Shown here: positions 16,629 to 25,648 of the stretch, piece by piece | How the letters are laid out: each line of letters begins with the position of its first letter | Numbering within the stretch: the first letter of the stretch is position 1 | From: Shimia sp. Alg240-R146 | Lineage (GTDB): Bacteria > Pseudomonadota > Alphaproteobacteria > Rhodobacterales > Rhodobacteraceae | Assembly: GCF_947331465.1 (NCBI RefSeq) | Contig: NZ_CAMZOK010000001.1 | Location: forward strand, 1,674,001 to 1,738,000 | DNA length: 64,000 nucleotides | Direction: 5' to 3' | Program-made: the position numbers and the translations under genes | The notes under the pieces: model-generated | Told to the model about the DNA's origin: nothing | Database searches by the model: none | The model's input: only the letters and a program-made list of their open reading frames with translations

Positions 16629-16910
16629 ATGATCCGTTCGGAATTGATTCAGAAGATTGCCGATGAGAACCCCCACCTGTACCAACGTGACGTTGAGCGT
16701 ATCGTGAACACGATATTCGACGAAATCACGGACGCTATGAGCGGCGGTGACCGCGTTGAGCTTCGGGGTTTTGGTGCATTCTCAGTCAAGAAGCGCGACG
16801 CCCGTACAGGGCGCAACCCGCGCACAGGAGAGTCGGTGCAAGTGGAAGAAAAACACGTGCCCTTCTTTAAGACGGGCAAGTTGCTACGAGATCGTCTGAA
16901 CGGGAAGTAA
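16629..16910 (+). CDS. ihfB: Integration host factor beta subunit
   Basis: Nucleoid DNA-bending protein; pairs with IhfA. The 93-residue product starts [19 protein letters not shown], has [20 protein letters not shown] in the beta-arm region and the DNA-intercalating turn RNPRTGE, then a C-terminal helix ending RLNGK. The ATG at 16629 is preferred because it gives the universally conserved N-terminus; an in-frame ATG at 16623 would add two residues and sits 4 nt behind GGGAG. Followed after 3 nt by lapA. Confidence 0.95.
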   Translation: MIRSELIQKIADENPHLYQRDVERIVNTIFDEITDAMSGGDRVELRGFGAFSVKKRDARTGRNPRTGESVQVEEKHVPFFKTGKLLRDRLNGK

Positions 16911-16913
16911 CCC

Positions 16914-17264
16914 ATGCGCTATTTTCGCTATGCCTTTCTCGGCGCCCTTGGCGTCGCCCTTATCTCTGTTTGTCTGGCAAATCGTGACTTTGTCACTTTG
17001 ACTTTGTTGCCGGCGGCTTTGGGTGATTTGTTGGGTCTGAACTTCTCTATCAGCTTGCCGCTGTTCGTGGTGATCCTTGGCGCGATTGTTGTGGGCCTTT
17101 TGGTCGGCTTTGTCTGGGAATGGCTGCGCGAGCACCGCCACCGGGCGGACAAAACCAAGGCTGAGAAAGAATTGCACAAGACCAAACGCGAAGTGCGCCG
17201 TCTGAAAGGCAAGCAGGCGGAGAACAAAGACGAAGTTCTCGCGCTGTTGGACGAAGCCAGCTGA
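16914..17264 (+). CDS. lapA: LapA-family membrane protein (DUF1049)
   Basis: Small inner-membrane protein of 116 residues. There are two hydrophobic segments (about 6-24 and 44-66) and a basic cytoplasmic tail with a coiled-coil (about 72-105, repeated KxKKE/KREVRRLK pattern). LapA proteins with LapB/FtsH regulate lipopolysaccharide synthesis in E. coli; in alphaproteobacteria the gene stands between ihfB and trpF, as here, and LapB is usually elsewhere. Start 3 nt after ihfB, so the two are co-transcribed. Confidence 0.85.
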   Translation: MRYFRYAFLGALGVALISVCLANRDFVTLTLLPAALGDLLGLNFSISLPLFVVILGAIVVGLLVGFVWEWLREHRHRADKTKAEKELHKTKREVRRLKGKQAENKDEVLALLDEAS

Positions 17265-17302
17265 AGCTTTGCATTCGAGCGCGGCTCTTGTAGGGCTTTC
17301 AC

Positions 17303-17974
17303 ATGGATATTCGTGTCAAGATTTGCGGGCTGAAAGAGCCTGAACACGTGGCGGCGGCAGCTGAGGCTGGCGCGGCTTACGTTGGGTTTGTGTTCTTTGA
17401 GAAATCGCCACGCAACGTTGGCCTTGATCTGGCACGTGACCTGGCGCTAGCCGCTCCGGTTGGTTTGGCAAAGGTTGCATTGACGGTGAATGCGGACGAT
17501 GCGTTTCTGGACAATTTGGTTGAGACGGTTCCATTGGACATGTTGCAACTGCACGGCAAAGAAAGCCCTGCGCGGGTGGCAGAGGTCCGAGCCCGCTACG
17601 GTTTGCCGGTGATGAAGGCGATTGGCATTGCGGAGGCAGCCGATGTGGCCCAGATCGATCTATATGGCAGTGTCGCGGACCAGCTGTTGGTGGACGCAAA
17701 GGCGCCGAAGGATGCAGATCTTCCCGGTGGCAATGGGCTGGCGTTTGACTGGCGTCTCGTGAACCGCAAATACTGGCCTGCGCCGTGGATGCTGGCAGGT
17801 GGGCTGACACCGGACAACGTGGCCGAGGCCGTGCGCATGACCGGAGCGCGGCAGGTCGACGTGTCGTCGGGCGTGGAAAGCGCGCCGGGGACCAAGGACG
17901 TCAATCTGATCCGGGCATTTGTCAAAGCTGCTAGAGGGTTTTCTGAGGAAAAGCTTCCTCCAAAGCTCGTTTGA
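17303..17974 (+). CDS. trpF: Phosphoribosylanthranilate isomerase
   Basis: Third step of tryptophan synthesis from anthranilate. 223 residues. [12 protein letters not shown] at 5-16 contains the catalytic Cys of the family, [14 protein letters not shown] follows, and AGGLTPDNV and [14 protein letters not shown] mark the C-terminal phosphate-binding part with the catalytic Asp (DVSSGVE). The gene lies in the ihfB-lapA-trpF-trpB order seen across Rhodobacterales; trpA is 12 kb away on the other strand. Confidence 0.96.
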   Translation: MDIRVKICGLKEPEHVAAAAEAGAAYVGFVFFEKSPRNVGLDLARDLALAAPVGLAKVALTVNADDAFLDNLVETVPLDMLQLHGKESPARVAEVRARYGLPVMKAIGIAEAADVAQIDLYGSVADQLLVDAKAPKDADLPGGNGLAFDWRLVNRKYWPAPWMLAGGLTPDNVAEAVRMTGARQVDVSSGVESAPGTKDVNLIRAFVKAARGFSEEKLPPKLV

Positions 17975-18137
17975 GAGTGTTGATTTTTGGTCTGCATGAG
18001 CGGGTTTTGCGTAAGATCTATAGGCAGGGTAGGCGCGAAAATCGCGAATGCACGTGTCGTGGTGGCGGTGGGCAGTTTGCGCTGGCAAATCTTGGTTCCC
18101 AGCCCTAGAACATTTGAAACACCGCGGGAGAGGCAAA

Positions 18138-19394
18138 ATGTCTAACGACCTTTTCAACAGCTTTATGAATGGCCCTGACGAAAAAGGCCGGTTCGGCCAG
18201 TTTGGTGGCCGGTTTGTCAGCGAAACCCTGATGCCCCTGATCCTTGATCTTGAGGCGGAATACGAAAAGGCAAAGGACGATGACACGTTCTGGGCCGAGA
18301 TGAACGATTTGTGGAAGCACTATGTCGGTCGTCCGAGCCCGTTGTATTTCGCATCCCGCATGACCGAGACGCTGGGTGGCGCAAAAATCTACCTTAAGCG
18401 TGACGAGTTGAACCACACGGGTGCGCATAAGGTGAACAACGTGTTGGGTCAGATCATTCTGGCAAGGCGTATGGGTAAGACCCGTATTATCGCTGAAACC
18501 GGTGCCGGTCAGCATGGCGTTGCCACCGCGACAGTCTGTGCAAAGTTTGGCCTCAAGTGCGTGGTCTACATGGGCGCGCATGATGTGAAACGCCAAGCGC
18601 CCAACGTTTTCCGTATGCGATTGCTTGGCGCCGAAGTGGTGCCTGTGACCTCAGGTCGTGGCACTCTCAAGGACGCAATGAACGACGCGCTGCGCGACTG
18701 GGTGACCAACGTGCGCGACACATTTTATTGCATCGGGACGGTGGCTGGGCCACATCCTTATCCGGCGATGGTGCGGGATTTCCAATCGATTATCGGCAAG
18801 GAAGTCCGCTGGCAACTGGAAGAACAAGAAGGCAAAGGCCGCCTTCCTGATACCGTGATCGCCGCGATCGGCGGCGGCTCCAATGCGATGGGCCTGTTTC
18901 ATCCGTTCTTGGATGACAAGTCCGTCAACATCATCGGCGTTGAGGCCGGTGGTAAAGGTGTGGACGACAAGATGGAGCACTGTGCGTCGCTCACAGGTGG
19001 GCGTCCGGGGGTGCTGCATGGCAACCGTACCTATTTGCTTCAGGACGACGACGGGCAAATTTTGGAAGGTTATTCGATTTCGGCTGGTCTGGATTATCCG
19101 GGAATCGGGCCGGAGCACAGTTGGTTGAATGATACGGGCCGCGCGGAATATGTGTCGATCACCGACAAAGAAGCGCTTGAGGCGTTCCAATTCTCCTGCG
19201 GGCAAGAGGGCATCATTCCAGCGCTGGAGCCCTGCCACGCGTTGGCGCATGTGATGAAAATTGCGCCAAATCTGCCTAAGGACCACATTCTTGTGATGAA
19301 CATGTGCGGTCGCGGTGACAAAGACGTCCAGACCGTGGCGCGTTATCTGGGTTTTGACATGTCCGACACCGAAGAGGGTCGCTCAGCCGACTAA
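18138..19394 (+). CDS. trpB: Tryptophan synthase beta chain
   Basis: PLP enzyme joining indole and serine to tryptophan. The 418-residue protein shows [16 protein letters not shown] near the start, the PLP lysine Lys98 in HTGAHKVNN, and the phosphate loop GGGSNAMG. The start is ATG 18138 behind GGGAGAGG; the open frame reaches upstream to 18048 without family support. A 163-nt gap from trpF was searched for a leader peptide or attenuator and none was found. It is a class TrpB1 and needs TrpA (gene at 31.8-32.6 kb). Confidence 0.97.
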   Translation: MSNDLFNSFMNGPDEKGRFGQFGGRFVSETLMPLILDLEAEYEKAKDDDTFWAEMNDLWKHYVGRPSPLYFASRMTETLGGAKIYLKRDELNHTGAHKVNNVLGQIILARRMGKTRIIAETGAGQHGVATATVCAKFGLKCVVYMGAHDVKRQAPNVFRMRLLGAEVVPVTSGRGTLKDAMNDALRDWVTNVRDTFYCIGTVAGPHPYPAMVRDFQSIIGKEVRWQLEEQEGKGRLPDTVIAAIGGGSNAMGLFHPFLDDKSVNIIGVEAGGKGVDDKMEHCASLTGGRPGVLHGNRTYLLQDDDGQILEGYSISAGLDYPGIGPEHSWLNDTGRAEYVSITDKEALEAFQFSCGQEGIIPALEPCHALAHVMKIAPNLPKDHILVMNMCGRGDKDVQTVARYLGFDMSDTEEGRSAD

Positions 19395-19413
19395 GATCAG
19401 CGGCAAAATTATC

Positions 19414-19443
19414 AAAAAAGGGCGCCTTGTTTGGGCGCCTTTT
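19414..19443 (+). terminator. Intrinsic terminator after trpB
   Basis: AAGG(G)CGCC around 19418-19426 pairs with GGCGCCTT around 19434-19441 (eight pairs with one bulged G), loop TTGTTTG, followed by TTTTCCTTTT. It lies 20 nt behind the trpB stop. Confidence 0.8.
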
Positions 19444-19547
19444 CCTTTTGGACTAAGCGGTAATGAGAATTTCTGCTGTCACTTCCCCTTGCGGGTCTGG
19501 GCACTGATTGCCACCTTGGCACTATGCTGTGCAAGGGCGGACCTACT

Positions 19548-19868
19548 ATGCGAATGATGAGACCTGTTGTTGGTGCCTTGGTAATCGGGGTGTTGGCTGT
19601 GTCGTCGGCGCTGGCGGAGAGCGTGTCTGTTGCCCGAGAGCGTGCCATCCAAAAAATGTCGGAGGCGGGCGTTCATCGGGTCAAAATCGACCGTCGTTTG
19701 AATGGCAACACCAGAATCCGCGGGTTCTCCGAGACGGATCTTCATGTGGTCATTATTGACAAGAAGACCGGCCAGTTTGTGACGGATGTTGTGGTGCCAA
19801 TGGCTGAGATGCCGCAGCAACATTGGGCGGATCAGGGACCTGATTTTTCGGACATCGAAGGCAACTAG
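19548..19868 (+). CDS. Small secreted protein, PepSY-like, unknown function
   Basis: 106 residues with an N-terminal signal peptide (hydrophobic stretch PVVGALVIGVLAVSSALA, cleavage expected after ALA near residue 24). The mature part, AIQKMSEAGVHRVKIDRRL then TDLHVVIIDKKTGQFVTDVVV, resembles the helix plus strand pattern of PepSY-type domains, but this is weak. The function is unknown. The start could also be ATG 19524, eight codons upstream; 19548 gives a better signal peptide. It stands alone after the trpB terminator. Confidence 0.6.
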   Translation: MRMMRPVVGALVIGVLAVSSALAESVSVARERAIQKMSEAGVHRVKIDRRLNGNTRIRGFSETDLHVVIIDKKTGQFVTDVVVPMAEMPQQHWADQGPDFSDIEGN

Positions 19869-19880
19869 CCCCAATAAGTT

Positions 19881-20261
19881 TTACTGCGCATCCAAAGCGT
19901 GATGCAGCAGCACAGCGTGGGGCACGATATCAAGAGCAGACTTGTGCGTGCTGGCCAGACGCACTTTTGGTGCGCAGCCTTCGTCATGGGCCTGCAGGAA
20001 ACGCGCGGCGCATAGGCACCATTGGTTTCCGGGCTTGAGACCCTCAAAGCCAAATTCCGGTCTTGGCGTGGAGAGATCGTTGCCCACATATTTGGAAAAG
20101 GCGAGGAATTCCGCAGTCAAGACCACGCACACGGTGTGGCTGCCAGAGTCTTGCGTACAAGTGTTGCAGGCGCCGTCCCTAAAATATCCTGTAAGCGGAT
20201 CATGGGAGCACGGTTTCAATGGGTCCCCAAGGACGTTCACGGAAGGGTCTTTTTCTATCAT
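19881..20261 (-). CDS. DUF2237 family protein
   Basis: 126 residues. It matches the DUF2237 pattern throughout: NVLGDPLKPCSHDPLTGYFRDG near the N-terminus, GSHTVCVVLTAEFLAF, GNDLSTPRPEFGFEGLKPG and WCLCAARFLQA, with six to seven conserved cysteines that suggest metal or redox chemistry. The function is unknown in all organisms. ATG 20261 is taken as start because upstream codons lack family similarity. It is convergent with the small secreted protein (12 nt apart) and divergent from the FAD oxidoreductase. Confidence 0.85.
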   Translation of the reverse strand: MIEKDPSVNVLGDPLKPCSHDPLTGYFRDGACNTCTQDSGSHTVCVVLTAEFLAFSKYVGNDLSTPRPEFGFEGLKPGNQWCLCAARFLQAHDEGCAPKVRLASTHKSALDIVPHAVLLHHALDAQ

Positions 20262-20386
20262 GGCGCCAGTTTGGCACGTTGGTGTAGGCGCGCAAAGGAT
20301 TGAAATCCCGTCGGGGACATGAATTTTTTGAATGAGCATTTAGGAATGCGATTGACCGTTGGTTTCGCGTCGCGCAAATCTGCGGA

Positions 20387-21751
20387 ATGAAACAGATTTA
20401 TGAACCGTCCCGCCAGATAGATGTCATCCATGAAACGGACGTGCTCGTCGTGGGCTCAGGCCCCGGCGGGTTGTCTGCTGCATTGGCGGCGGCACGGGCT
20501 GGTGTGGCAGTAACATTGGTGGAGCGCTTTGGCTGCTTTGGCGGCAACATTACGGTTGTCGGGGTCGAAGGCATGCACTGGTACCGCCATCAGAAAACTG
20601 TGGAAAGCATGGGTATTCCCAAGGAATTTGAGGACGCTGCCAAAGATGCGGGCGCCGCGGTGCCGGAGAGCCAATCGCTGAGCTATGAGATTGACAGCGA
20701 AGGCTTCAAGCTGGTCGCGGATCATATGGTTGAGGCGGCGGGCATTCACCCGATGCTGCACCGTCAGTTCGTTGCACCGATCATGGAAGGCGATGAAATC
20801 AAGGGCATTGTCACCGAATCCAAAGCCGGACGCGAAGCGATACTGGCCAAGATTGTGATCGACGCCACCGGTGATGCGGACGTGGCCCATCGCGCAGGGT
20901 CGCCGACCCAAATGGCCCCGCGCGAAGACCTGATGGCGGCCTCGGTGATGTTTCACCTCGCAGGTGTGGACAAGCGCGCCTTTGTTGAGGGAGTGAATTC
21001 TGATCCGCAGACCTATGCCGATTGGGGCGGCGGCGGTGAATGGAACATCGAGACCTCCGGCAAAGAGGACACGATGTTCTCACCATTTCTGCACAAGCCG
21101 TTTGCACAGGCAATCGAGGCTGGGCTCATTCCGCCGGCGCTTAACACCATTGCGGGTACATGGGGGGCAATGCATGACACCGGTGAGTTGACCTACATGA
21201 ACCTTGTGCACCTTGCTGGCATTGACGGTACTGACCCAGACAGCCTGACCCAAGGTGAAATCGAGGGCAGGAAACAGGCGATGTTGGCGATTGAAGCGCT
21301 GCGGCGATTCACGCCGGGCTGTGAAAACGCGCGGCTTAGAAACTTTGGTATGAGCCTGGGTATTCGCGACACACGTAAGGTGGATACGCTTTATGAGATG
21401 CGCGAAACTGACGTGCGTGAACAGGGCCGTTTTGAAGACAGCATTGGAATTTTCCCTGAATTCATCGATGGGTATGGTGTTTTGATCTTACCCACGACAG
21501 GGCGCTATTTCGAAGTGCCATACCGCAACCTATTGCCGAGGGGTGTAAAGAACCTGCTGATCTCGGGGCGGGCCACTGCGGCCCAAAAGATCGCGCATGC
21601 TGCAACCCGCAACATGGCATGCTGCGCAGTGATCGGGCAGGGGGCAGGCGTTGCGGCGGCTTTGGCGGTGAAACAGAGCCGCGCCCTAGACGCGCTCAAT
21701 ATCACTGACATTCAATCGGCGATCGAGGCACAGGGCGCGCGCGTCCACTGA
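20387..21751 (+). CDS. FAD-dependent oxidoreductase (FAD_oxidored family)
   Basis: 454-residue flavoprotein. The dinucleotide-binding motif GSGPGG is at 23-28, followed by the acidic end of strand 2 (VERFGCFGGN), and DATGDADVAHRAG near 162-174 forms the second FAD contact. The architecture fits the PF12831-type 'FAD dependent oxidoreductase' group, which includes proteins related to fumarate reductase/tryptophan halogenase folds and thiazole-synthesis-like enzymes. No covalent-flavin or cytochrome motif is visible. The substrate is unknown; its neighbours give no hint. Confidence 0.85.
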   Translation: MKQIYEPSRQIDVIHETDVLVVGSGPGGLSAALAAARAGVAVTLVERFGCFGGNITVVGVEGMHWYRHQKTVESMGIPKEFEDAAKDAGAAVPESQSLSYEIDSEGFKLVADHMVEAAGIHPMLHRQFVAPIMEGDEIKGIVTESKAGREAILAKIVIDATGDADVAHRAGSPTQMAPREDLMAASVMFHLAGVDKRAFVEGVNSDPQTYADWGGGGEWNIETSGKEDTMFSPFLHKPFAQAIEAGLIPPALNTIAGTWGAMHDTGELTYMNLVHLAGIDGTDPDSLTQGEIEGRKQAMLAIEALRRFTPGCENARLRNFGMSLGIRDTRKVDTLYEMRETDVREQGRFEDSIGIFPEFIDGYGVLILPTTGRYFEVPYRNLLPRGVKNLLISGRATAAQKIAHAATRNMACCAVIGQGAGVAAALAVKQSRALDALNITDIQSAIEAQGARVH

Positions 21752-21780
21752 CTATTTGTTCCGGACTTACCTGCGATTGT

Positions 21781-21801
21781 ATGGGGGCGGCGCGCCCCCA
21801 T
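21781..21801. terminator. Hairpin between convergent genes
   Basis: ATGGGGGCG (21781-21789) and CGCCCCCAT (21793-21801) form nine perfect pairs around a GCG loop. It lies between the FAD oxidoreductase and the serine hydrolase stops and can serve both strands; TTCTCTT follows on the plus strand. Confidence 0.55.
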
Positions 21802-21826
21802 TCTCTTCAATCTGCAACCCTTGGCG

Positions 21827-22996
21827 CTAGTCTAGTTCTTCAGAGATTTGGCGGAAAAGCGTGATGCTGTAGTCCTTTACGTCGCCTTCCTTGAACTGGC
21901 GGTCAGCCGAGGTCACCACAATCAGCACCCCTTTGGGCCGGTTGACATAAAGGTACTGGCCATAAATCCCATGTCCGTAAAACTCCCCCTCGCGCGGGTC
22001 TTTGGGCATCCACCACTGGTAGCCATAGTTCAGCGCACCCGTTTTGGTTTTTGCGCTGGGAATGGTAGACGCAGCCAGCCAATCGGCCGGCACGATCTGT
22101 TGTCCATTGAACTGACCGTCTTGCAGGATCATCTGTCCGAACCTCGCATAATCGCGTGTAGTCACGTTCAGCCCGCCTAAAACGAAGGCAACGCTTTCTC
22201 CGTCGGTGAGATAGTATGGCGAGACTTCATAGCCGAGTTTGGAGATGATTTTCTCCGACAAGAGCGAGGCCACATCGCGACCAGTGGCGCCGCGGATCAC
22301 CATGCCCAACACATGCGTGTCGATCGAGACGTATTTCATCTCGTCACCCGGCGCGGCGAACGTGTCTGACAATGCGGCAGTGAATCCGTCCATCGTTCCG
22401 CCAAGCGCCAGCACGCGGCCCATGCGGTTGATGTCTGAGTTGGAGTCTAGATAGTCCTCGTCAAAGGTGACGCCAGAGGACATCTGCAGCACGTTCTTGA
22501 TGCTGGCACCGTCGTAGGCCGTCCCGATCAAGGCCGGTACGTATTTGGTGACCGGATCGTCGATGCTGTCGATGTCGCCGTCTGCCAAGACGACGCCCAT
22601 AAGTGCTGACAAATATGACTTGGCCACGGACCAGCTGATGCGCAAATCGGTGTCCGTGGTGTCCTTGTAATATGCCTCATGCACAATCGCGCCGTCCTTG
22701 AGCACAAGCATGGATGTCACGCTGCGGTCTTTGACATATTGCGAGACGCCCGACGGTAGATCTGCGGGTGGCCCTTTGGGCAAGTCGATCACCGGCGCGT
22801 CGCCGCGCGGCACCTCACGCCACAGGAAAGCGGCGTTCATGTTGGAGAAGTTGTGGACAATTTTTCCTTCGGAAAACAGCGAGTTGACCGCAAGAAGTCG
22901 TGTGAGTTCATCCCGTTTCAGAAAGCCGACCACTGCGGCCGCCAAAACAAGCATCAACAGAATTCGACCCAGCCATTTACCAAAAGTACGCATCAA
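21827..22996 (-). CDS. Membrane-anchored serine hydrolase, class C beta-lactamase/esterase fold
   Basis: 389 residues. A single hydrophobic N-terminal segment (about 8-25) looks like an uncleaved anchor or signal. The catalytic SxxK motif is SVAK at 123-126 in SWSVAKSYLSALMG; the YxN-like position reads YVSID, and HGIYGQYLYV near the C-terminus stands for the HxG/KTG motif. This is the 6-aminohexanoate-dimer hydrolase/EstB-like branch rather than a true AmpC. The substrate is unknown. The ribosome binding site GGGGAGGA is 7 nt upstream of ATG 22996. Confidence 0.85.
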   Translation of the reverse strand: MMRTFGKWLGRILLMLVLAAAVVGFLKRDELTRLLAVNSLFSEGKIVHNFSNMNAAFLWREVPRGDAPVIDLPKGPPADLPSGVSQYVKDRSVTSMLVLKDGAIVHEAYYKDTTDTDLRISWSVAKSYLSALMGVVLADGDIDSIDDPVTKYVPALIGTAYDGASIKNVLQMSSGVTFDEDYLDSNSDINRMGRVLALGGTMDGFTAALSDTFAAPGDEMKYVSIDTHVLGMVIRGATGRDVASLLSEKIISKLGYEVSPYYLTDGESVAFVLGGLNVTTRDYARFGQMILQDGQFNGQQIVPADWLAASTIPSAKTKTGALNYGYQWWMPKDPREGEFYGHGIYGQYLYVNRPKGVLIVVTSADRQFKEGDVKDYSITLFRQISEELD

Positions 22997-23059
22997 AACA
23001 TCCTCCCCATTTTGAAGGAGGAGTTGACCACTTTCGGCGGCTTTTGGGCAAGCGAAACC

Positions 23060-24124
23060 TTAGGTCAGTGCAGCTGGTCCACGCCATTCAATCCAGCGGC
23101 CGTGAAAATCTGCGCGCCCTAAATCAAGGCGGACATCTCCGGGCCAGAGGCGCAGGGTTATTGCCGCCCCCGGGGTCTGGTCGTCGGCCTCATAGCTGAG
23201 CCAGGCAAGCGGCGAGGCGTCCGTGGCTTTGGCGCCTGCAGCCTCGATCAAGGCGGTGCCGCGCGCTTGTGTTTCCGGGGGGAAATATTGCCACGCGACA
23301 GTGTGATAGATCAGGTGCAGCAGGCCGTGGGTTGTCGTTTGCAAACGGTCTTGGAGCCAGTCAATGGCATCGCCTTTGTCGACCTGTGCATCCTGCAGTT
23401 CTATGGCGGCGCGGGTGCGGGTGAGCCGCTCGGTCTGATCGGGCCAGAGATAGGCGAGAAGACGGAGCGCGTCGGCGGGATCGTGGGCGTTTAACGGTGT
23501 CAGATCGACGCCCCGACGTTCAGCCACGGGCAGTGAAAAATCACTGTCGGCATCGCGGCTGTATTGCGTCGGTATCGCGTCGGTCCACTTTGGCGTGAGA
23601 ACAACCGGACTTTGAGGAACCGCGTGGAGGTCAGTCACGAGGTCAAAGCGATCAAACATCAAGTTAAGACCAGCAGAGGCACCAAGCTCGGAGAGCTGGA
23701 AGGGCAAGCCGAACCGCGTGAACAAGAGATGCGCGGTGGCGATCAGAACGGCGGACCGACGCACCTCGTTTGTTTGAGGCGGGCGGTCAATCCAATCGCA
23801 GAGAAAAGCGTCGTGCGTGAGAAGCGCCTGTTTGATGGTTTCGGCAAACTTTGCATCTGGCGCGGAGTGGGGCGGGTAGACGGCGGCGAGCGCGGCGTCG
23901 CGGTCTTGCAAAACCAGCGCGTGCAATCCGCTGGCGATGCGCAGAGGCAGGCTGTGGCCGGAGGGGCCGATGTCACCTGAGAAACTTGCGCTCTTTTCCG
24001 CCAATGCGGTGCCTTCGGGCCAGTCCTGCGAAAGGAGACGCAGCAGGCGTGCCATGAATGGGCTGCCGAGGTCGTCACACTGGCCGGCTTGATCCAGAAA
24101 CGCGGCCCGCAGGGAGGCGCTCAT
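23060..24124 (-). CDS. DUF2332 family protein
   Basis: 354 residues. The pattern (GSPFMARLL near residue 20, LFTRFGLPFQLSELGASAGLNLMFDRF in the centre, then a C-terminal half with YHTVAWQYFPPETQ and WRGPAALT at the end) is that of DUF2332, a widespread alphaproteobacterial/actinobacterial family of unknown function; the central ELGASAGLN resembles a SAM-methyltransferase glycine loop, so a methyltransferase-like fold is plausible. It overlaps pth by 4 nt (ATGA) and is therefore translated together with it. Confidence 0.85.
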   Translation of the reverse strand: MSASLRAAFLDQAGQCDDLGSPFMARLLRLLSQDWPEGTALAEKSASFSGDIGPSGHSLPLRIASGLHALVLQDRDAALAAVYPPHSAPDAKFAETIKQALLTHDAFLCDWIDRPPQTNEVRRSAVLIATAHLLFTRFGLPFQLSELGASAGLNLMFDRFDLVTDLHAVPQSPVVLTPKWTDAIPTQYSRDADSDFSLPVAERRGVDLTPLNAHDPADALRLLAYLWPDQTERLTRTRAAIELQDAQVDKGDAIDWLQDRLQTTTHGLLHLIYHTVAWQYFPPETQARGTALIEAAGAKATDASPLAWLSYEADDQTPGAAITLRLWPGDVRLDLGRADFHGRWIEWRGPAALT

Positions 24125-24831
24125 GAAAACTTGTCCATGAGCTTTTGCAGCGGGTTCCGGGTGTCTTCGATGGGTTCCGGTTTCGGATCCGGTTTTGGCG
24201 TGGCTTTGGCCTTTGGTTGGTTTTGTGGCGTCTCAGTTTTGGGTTTTGAGGTGGATGAGCGGGGTGGATTGAGGCGCAGAGCCACCGCGTTGGAAAACTT
24301 GGCGGTGTCGTCGGCAGCCAGATGGGCGGCGCCGTCAGAAATCCCGCGCAGCATGTCATCAAGCCAGTCCTGATCCATCTTGTGAAAATCGTGCAGGACG
24401 TAGTGGCTCACCAGATCCTTGCGCCCCGGATGGCCTATGCCCATGCGTACGCGACCGTAGGTTTCGCCGATGTGCTGATGCATCGAGCGCAGCCCGTTGT
24501 GGCCGGCGTGGCCACCGCCCTTTTTGTATTTGAGTTTGCCCGCCGCCAGATCGAGTTCGTCGTGAAACACCACCACGTCTTCGGCCGCAAGTTTGTAAAA
24601 CCGCATGGCTTCGCCCACCGATTGGCCGGAGAGGTTCATGAAGGTTTCGGGCTTAAGCAGAAGTACCTTTTCAGAGCCAAGCCGTCCCTCGGTGAGGGAC
24701 CCCTGAAACTTGCCTTTCCACGGGGCAAAACCGTGGTCGTCCGCAATGCGGTCGAGCGCCATGAAACCGATGTTGTGTCGGTTGTTCTGGTATTTGGTGC
24801 CGGGATTGCCCAGGCCGACAAAGAGTTTCAT
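24121..24831 (-). CDS. pth: Peptidyl-tRNA hydrolase
   Basis: Recycles tRNA by cleaving peptidyl-tRNA that drops off ribosomes. 236 residues. VGLGNPG at 5-11, catalytic His19 in RHNIGF, FHDELDL near 92-98 and GGGHAGHNGLRS near 108-119 are all present. Beyond the normal 185-residue domain there is a roughly 50-residue C-terminal tail rich in lysine, proline and threonine (KPKTETPQNQPKAKATPK); such tails occur in Rhodobacteraceae. Overlaps DUF2332. In many bacteria pth follows rplY; here rplY is 2 kb away with two genes inserted. Confidence 0.96.
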   Translation of the reverse strand: MKLFVGLGNPGTKYQNNRHNIGFMALDRIADDHGFAPWKGKFQGSLTEGRLGSEKVLLLKPETFMNLSGQSVGEAMRFYKLAAEDVVVFHDELDLAAGKLKYKKGGGHAGHNGLRSMHQHIGETYGRVRMGIGHPGRKDLVSHYVLHDFHKMDQDWLDDMLRGISDGAAHLAADDTAKFSNAVALRLNPPRSSTSKPKTETPQNQPKAKATPKPDPKPEPIEDTRNPLQKLMDKFS

Positions 24832-24921
24832 GAAGGGCTGCCTTTGCTGCTCACGGTTGCTCTATAGCGGCCAAGCCCCTAGGACTCAATGAATTGACAA
24901 GAACAAACGGGCAGATCGGGC

Positions 24922-25611
24922 ATGACAGTTTACACGCTCAAAGGCATTGAAGTTGGCATTCCGGACTGGCTCACCGACACGAAGATCGCCGCCAAATTGG
25001 CCTCTGGTGAGTATGAAAACAAGGAAAGTGCTGCGGCGTTGCAGCGGATCAAGAAGGGCTGGCGCGTGCTGGAGATCGGCGCGGGGCTTGGCTATGTCAG
25101 TGCGATCTGTGCGCAAGCCGCCGGAGCCGAGAACGTGATGAGCATTGAGGCCAACCCCAAGATGTTGGAGCCGATCCGCGCCAACCTTGCGCGCAATGGG
25201 CAAAGGGACGTGACGCTTGTGCACGGCGCGGTGGTTGGCAATGCGCATGACGCAGAGACGGTGAAATTCCGCGCGGGGGCTTTGTTCTGGGGCGGCGGTC
25301 TGGTGGAGGAGGGCACATCGCCTGAGGACATGGTCGAAGTGCCCGCAGTTCCGATTGGGCATCTGCTGGCGATTCATGAGCCGCAGTTTGTGATGATGGA
25401 CATTGAAGGTGGAGAGCAATTTCTGTTTGACGAGAAATGGCCCAAATGCGTCCGTCACGTGGTGTTGGAACTGCATCAGTCCAAGTATCCGCGCAAGGTG
25501 ATCAAGAAGATCGTTGATTGCATGAGCCAGTCCGGCCTGACCTATGATCCGGGCACCAGCAGTGGGCGCACGTTAGGATTCATGCGCGTTGGTCGTGTGA
25601 AGAAAGGGTAA
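24922..25611 (+). CDS. FkbM-family methyltransferase
   Basis: 229 residues. The SAM loop EIGAGLG is at 51-57, followed by SIEANPKMLEPIRANL, and DIEGGEQF near 155-162 is the FkbM hallmark aspartate strand. FkbM proteins O-methylate sugars, macrolides or other small molecules; no acceptor can be named. The neighbours (pth and an M24 protein) do not form a biosynthetic cluster. The ATG at 24922 fits, with a weak ribosome binding site (CGGGC). It ends 37 nt before the convergent M24 gene. Confidence 0.85.
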   Translation: MTVYTLKGIEVGIPDWLTDTKIAAKLASGEYENKESAAALQRIKKGWRVLEIGAGLGYVSAICAQAAGAENVMSIEANPKMLEPIRANLARNGQRDVTLVHGAVVGNAHDAETVKFRAGALFWGGGLVEEGTSPEDMVEVPAVPIGHLLAIHEPQFVMMDIEGGEQFLFDEKWPKCVRHVVLELHQSKYPRKVIKKIVDCMSQSGLTYDPGTSSGRTLGFMRVGRVKKG

Positions 25612-25648
25612 CTCGCTAGTTTGTTCCGCGCTTTGGCTTGGTCGCCCG

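Noticed and set aside
17975-18137. A trp attenuator or leader peptide in front of trpB
   Set aside because: No short frame with clustered tryptophan codons and no terminator/anti-terminator pair were found.
21827-22996. Class C beta-lactamase conferring antibiotic resistance
   Set aside because: It has the SxxK fold motif but not the YAN and KTG motifs of AmpC; it fits the esterase/amidase-like branch.
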